A DNA stretch of 64,000 nt, taken from NCBI GenBank assembly GCA_930367215.1, contig OV884060.1:102944151-103008150 (forward strand), in the 5' to 3' direction. Made by a program: the position numbers and the translations under genes. This DNA is from Pollenia angustigena. Its lineage: Eukaryota > Arthropoda > Insecta > Diptera > Polleniidae. Positions 60,352 through 64,000 of the stretch are shown one piece after another (the first letter of the stretch is position 1; each line of letters opens with the position of its first letter). A model generated the notes under the pieces. It was given only the letters and a program-made list of their open reading frames with translations. It was not told the origin of the DNA and did no database searches.

Positions 60352-60560
60352 TTTTTAATATTTTTAATTAGGCTTAAGTTCATGAAATTTAATTTTCATT
60401 AAATTATTCTTATGAAGAAAGGAATTTTTACAACATGAAAATTAATTAAAATTGTTATTGATAATCTTTCATTCTTGACGTGGCTCGGGCTCGAACCCTG
60501 GCCGCCAGGTTACCATGACATGTTTCGATCGCAACCACTCGATCTCCTCAGATGGATTTG
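60352..60560 (-). repeat. tRNA-like-bearing repeat G, copy 1
   Basis: Direct repeat of 60921-61129 (about 208 bp, only a few differences). It contains the tRNA-like sequence at 60477-60557. Confidence 0.85.
60477..60557 (-). ncRNA. tRNA-like sequence (Ser-style class II), copy 1
   Basis: Minus strand: a box A-like GATCGAGTGGTTGCGA and, about 40 nt later, a perfect box B-like GGTTCGAGCC inside an excellent T arm (CAGGGTTCGAGCCCGAG). The acceptor ends do not pair well and no regular anticodon arm is seen. tRNA-derived, perhaps the head of a SINE. Confidence 0.5.
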
Positions 60561-60864
60561 CCGTCTTACACTCGCAGCCATCGACGACTGCTGATGTCAA
60601 TAGTCAAACATCAATCCTTAAACCAAATTGTATTTTAACATTTGGTAGATCGAAATTTGCTTTCCTGAATGATTATCCATTTTAATTGATTTTACATGTT
60701 TTTTTTTTCCTTACTTTCTGTTTTTTCGTACTTTTGTCAAGAATTTTTCTTGAAGTCCAACTACATTTTTTGTTTTTTCATTTTGTCTTTCTCTTTTCTG
60801 TTGACCTTTTTCAGCACAACTTGAAGGACAAATGTACACATAAAGCTCGTGCCTTAGCTTTAAC

Positions 60865-61228
60865 AATAATTAGTATTGTGGTTATTTTGTTGAACTATTT
60901 ATGGTTTTTAATCCAAATTTTTTTAATATTTTTAATTAGGCTTAAGTTCATGAAATTTAATTTTCATTAAATTATTCTTATGAAGAAAGGAATTTTTACA
61001 ACATGAAAATTAATTAAAATTGTTATTGATAATCTTTCATTCTTTACGTGGCTCGGGCTCGAACCCTGGCCGGCAGGTTACCATGACATGTTTCGATCGC
61101 AACCACTCGATCTCCTCAGATGGATTTGAAAATTAAATTTCATGAACTTAAGCCTAATTAAAAATATTAAAAAAATTTGGATTAAAAACCATAAATAGTT
61201 CAACAAAATAACCACAATACTAATTATA
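60865..61228. mobile_element. Foldback element around a tRNA-like core
   Basis: A ~100-bp arm at 60865-60968 (AATTAGTATTGTGGTTATTT onward) is inverted at 61126-61228. The loop between holds the tRNA-like sequence and AT-rich lead-in. The end of the left arm is also the beginning of the direct repeat shared with 60352-60560. Confidence 0.78.
61045..61124 (-). ncRNA. tRNA-like sequence (Ser-style class II), copy 2
   Basis: As 60477-60557, with two or three base differences (TTTACG for TTGACG, GGCAGG for GCCAGG). Same box A-like and box B-like sequences. Confidence 0.5.
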
Positions 61229-61284
61229 GTTTTGAAGAACTTTTTGTATAATATGGAAATTTAAAAAATAGTCACTTAAAAATG

Positions 61285-61370
61285 TTAAAATATGCAAAAA
61301 TATGCATTAAAACCTGAAATATGCAAAAATATGCATTTTCACCGAAATATGCAATAATATGCAAAAACAA
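61285..61370. repeat. ATATGCA-rich cluster
   Basis: Seven or more ATATGCA motifs in about 80 bp. Two further copies lie at 59475-59510, on the far side of the nested elements. Confidence 0.7.
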
Positions 61371-62094
61371 ATCGATGCCATTTTAACGCAAATTTAATGA
61401 TTCTGAAAGATAATTGGTCGACATCGATCTTAGACTATCGACAAAAAACACGCATTTGCATGGAAATCGCAACCGTAATTATTAGTTTTACTTAAAAAAA
61501 TATTAGCAGCAACTACAAGTTTGTGGTTGCCAATGTGTTAAAAATACAGAAATAACAAGCTGTTAGTTGACAGTTGCCATACGTAATAAAAATTTGACAA
61601 CTGACAACAGTTGTGTTGTCATCCGTAATCGACCCATAAATTTTAATAAGACTAATTAACAATGTGGAATGATTATGAAAACTATTTCGGGGCATTCCGC
61701 TAGTTTCTTGAATTTCTGTAAACAAAGGGGAAATCAACAAAACTAAAACATGGTATAACAGGCAAATATATTATAATATTCTTCATCTGTGGTTCCAGGG
61801 GTAAGAGCCTTTACTAAAATAAATACATACGCTAAAAACAATAATTAAGAATGAACAAATTATTAAGTGCAATTGACAAACTAAGTTTAGCTTTTATTAG
61901 TACTTATACTGTAAATAAAGCAACTAGTTAAAAACTATTTTAAAAATGCACAAAATTGAACTAGTTGGGTTCCTGTGACAACCCAACGTAAAATACGATA
62001 GAGTGATATATAAAGAAATAAAAACTGCAACTAATTTAAAGTAAAAACTAACCAGATATTTATAGCTAAAAACTGGTTACTTTGTCTGCAGGGT

Positions 62095-62750
62095 TGTCAA
62101 TTGTACAATGATGAGTGAGAGTATATGCGTAGATATTATTATGGTTGAATAAAATTCATTGTCTAACTGGAACTCGTTTACATATTGTTTGAAGAAGCTT
62201 TTATAGCCTCGGATATAAATTCTGATGCACACATACATACATACATACATACATACAAAATTTAATGTGTATGTATATAAGCGTTTATGTGTCACGTATT
62301 ATATCTAAAAAAATAAATTTATTTAAACTCCAACACATTTTCTGTTTCCAAAAAACTTTATTAAAAAAATTTTACGTATTTGCATACAAATACATGCTGG
62401 TATAGCATGTTTGTATTTAAGTATGCATATGAACAATTCCAAGTTCCGTATTAAACATGGTCTCCAATTTTTATTTTATTTTGTGTTGTTTGATAAACAT
62501 GGAGCACTAACATTTTTACCAAATAATAATACATACAAACAAACTCGAAGTAGAGTTTTTGGAAAAGCCATCAGCTTAACACTCTAGTTATTTTACATGA
62601 TTTAGAAGCTAAAAAAATAAATCAATATTAACAAAATAAATTGTGCTTGAGTTTTTGGAAGGATAGGATCATATTAAAATATTTATTCTAACTACTCTGA
62701 AAAAAAACTTAAGTTACGTTTACCAACAAAATTTTGAAAAAAACTTCCTA
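62095..62750. other. Non-coding stretch with an (ACAT)n microsatellite
   Basis: A (CATA)n tract lies at about 62228-62258. No gene or other repeat recognised. Confidence 0.45.
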
Positions 62751-64000
62751 AACAGAAGCGTATTCATAAAAATATCGTAACGCTTTTATAAAATAAAATG
62801 AAATATCTGCGTGTTTTGTTGTTGGATTTTACTACGATATTTTGCACTATTAAATCACTAATAATGAACTCCGCTAATATTTTAATTTTTTTAATTTCTT
62901 TAAACTTATTATTTTTTATAGGAATTTGTCTTTAAATTTTTTAACCGCGCACATATAAAACAAACGACACAACTGATTCGAAACTATTTTACAAATGGCG
63001 CTAACATAATATTATAAGAATAAAAATAGTTTGATTGCATCTTAAACATAATATGATACATGTAAAGAAAGTTATCATGTTATGGCTATTAAATATAGAG
63101 GTCTGCAACGAGTAACTTTTTTCTTCACATGTGAAACTCGCTGTCGAATATAGTATTTATTTGTTCTCTTGCTTTACGCGCAAAAAGTGAAGAGAAGTGA
63201 TTGTTGTTTTTATAAATACTAACATGCAGCAGCCGAAGTTGAAATATGTTCCGAAAAAAAGGAACATATTAAAATGGGTACAACGAAAAAGAAGTACCTA
63301 TAAAATTATGGTCACTTCATGTGGTACTTGTAGTAAAGCTGAAATTTGTGTAATTACCAAAAAATTAGACAAAAATTAATTTCTTTAGACTAGATAATTA
63401 GAAATTTTTTTTGTTTAATTTTGCCTAAATATTTTTTCATATACAAGTAAATATTGCAAATAAATTTCACTTTTAAATATTTATAAATAAATAAAACTCT
63501 AAATGATCTAAATAAATAAATTTATGTAGGTATAAACATACCTCATTTATTTAAATTTTTTTTATTATTAAACTTAACAGTTAAAAAAAACAATATTTTT
63601 TGTTTTTAATGTTTGCAAAACTTCACGTGGTACTGATGGTACCTAGTGAAGTTTGGCTGTCGCATGATACTCGACCGTTCGTTTTATGAATGGTCAAGTG
63701 AGAGAGAAAAACGAACAAGTGGTTAGCAAGCACAAACAAAGTCGAGTAACAACCAATAGTTACTCGCTAATTTTGTAGTTCTCAAAAACATGTACCATGT
63801 TTTTTATTATAGTTCGAGTAAGTGTTCATGCTTTGTTTGATCATATGTACTTTTTAAGTACAAATCCATTTGTTCAGGCGTCTAATTAAATATCATGATA
63901 TGGTTGTGAGATATGTTCGGAATGTTATAATAATTTAGTTGTTAGAAAAATAACTATTTTTCGGTCAATAATACTCAAATTTATAATTGCGATAAGCATT
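62750..64000. mobile_element. Element E, copy 2, split by a hAT insertion and cut by the window edge
   Basis: Collinear with about 44805-45260: TGTTTTGTTGTTGGATTTTA, AATGAACTCCGCTAATATT, ACAAATGGCGCTAACATAAT, then after the insertion ATCATGATATGGTTGTGAG and ATAATTGCGATAA. It lacks the left end and runs past 64000. Confidence 0.8.
63096..63884. mobile_element. hAT element with perfect 8-bp target duplication
   Basis: 789 bp, ends TAGAGGTCTG and (inverted) TAGACGCCTG, flanked by ATTAAATA at 63088-63095 and 63885-63892. Element E copy 1 shows the empty site GCTATTAAATATCATG near 45135, which confirms the insertion. The interior has a 60-codon frame (63197-63379, with KKRNILKWVQRKRS and VTSCGTCSKAEIC) that I cannot assign, and CGAGTAAC/GTTACTCG motifs near both ends. 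Non-autonomous. Confidence 0.9.

Larger units (their letters stand above)
57131..62094. mobile_element. ~5-kb region bounded by long inverted repeats
   Basis: The left arm (57131 to about 57405) starts ACCCTGCAGACAAAGTAAC; the right arm (about 61590-62094) ends with its complement GTTACTTTGTCTGCAGGGT. Further matched blocks are GGGTTGTC near AACTAGTT, and GGGTCGGTTACGGATGGCAA against its diverged complement near 61620. The right arm has ~250 extra bp (about 61645-61895). No clear target duplication. Either one large transposon with nested MITEs or two oppositely oriented copies of one repeat. Confidence 0.6.

Overview
This window looks like heterochromatin-like or gene-poor intergenic DNA from a higher fly (Diptera, Brachycera; a calyptrate such as a blowfly or muscid is the best guess). 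Reasons: it is strongly AT-rich, has no convincing intact host gene, and is packed with fly-type transposon debris. This includes a Jockey-type LINE, an RTE-like LINE, a Helitron, hAT, piggyBac, Transib-like and PIF/Harbinger-like elements, and many dispersed repeats with GACGGACA octamers and TATACCC/GGGTATA hairpin ends. Repeats of that last style are familiar in Drosophila and other flies. Species and family assignments rest on pattern recognition; no database search was possible.

Layout. 1-2.8 kb: a Harbinger-like MITE and a decayed Jockey-like LINE. 3.4-4.5 kb: head-to-head copies of dispersed repeat B. 5.5-6.0 kb: a hAT-like MITE. 6.8-26.5 kb: a ~19.7-kb array of dispersed repeat A. Embedded in it is a 4.7-kb unit present three times in direct tandem (10271, 16301, 20998), nearly identical between copies, each carrying two tRNA-like sequences and a small inverted-repeat element. 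The first copy alone carries a 1324-bp Helitron; copies 2 and 3 show the uninterrupted site. 27.5 kb: second Harbinger-like MITE. 28-29.7 kb: an element with TTAATCGGTTAA-rich ends. 29.75-31.8 kb: an RTE-like LINE remnant on the minus strand. 32.6-33.1 kb: a decayed Transib-like coding fragment. 33.4-35.2 kb: a hAT element containing 430-450-bp inverted arms. 36-41.1 kb: MITEs, repeat C, a piggyBac-like element inserted in another element, a 742-bp inverted-repeat element and a hAT transposase remnant. 43.8-51.6 kb: more repeat A/B/C copies and small inverted-repeat elements. 51.9-55.1 kb: a repeat C array interrupted by a 1.6-kb Transib-like element. 57.1-62.1 kb: a ~5-kb inverted-repeat-bounded region full of nested MITEs and tRNA-like sequence. 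62.7-64 kb: a second copy of the 44.3-kb element, split by a hAT element with a perfect 8-bp target duplication.

No functional gene set or operon is present. The interest is structural: several insertions can be read against an uninterrupted paralogous copy in the same window, and three dispersed repeat families share a two-hairpin terminal frame although their bodies differ. Short reading frames of 60-130 codons are scattered everywhere, but almost all are chance or repeat-derived and are not listed as genes.
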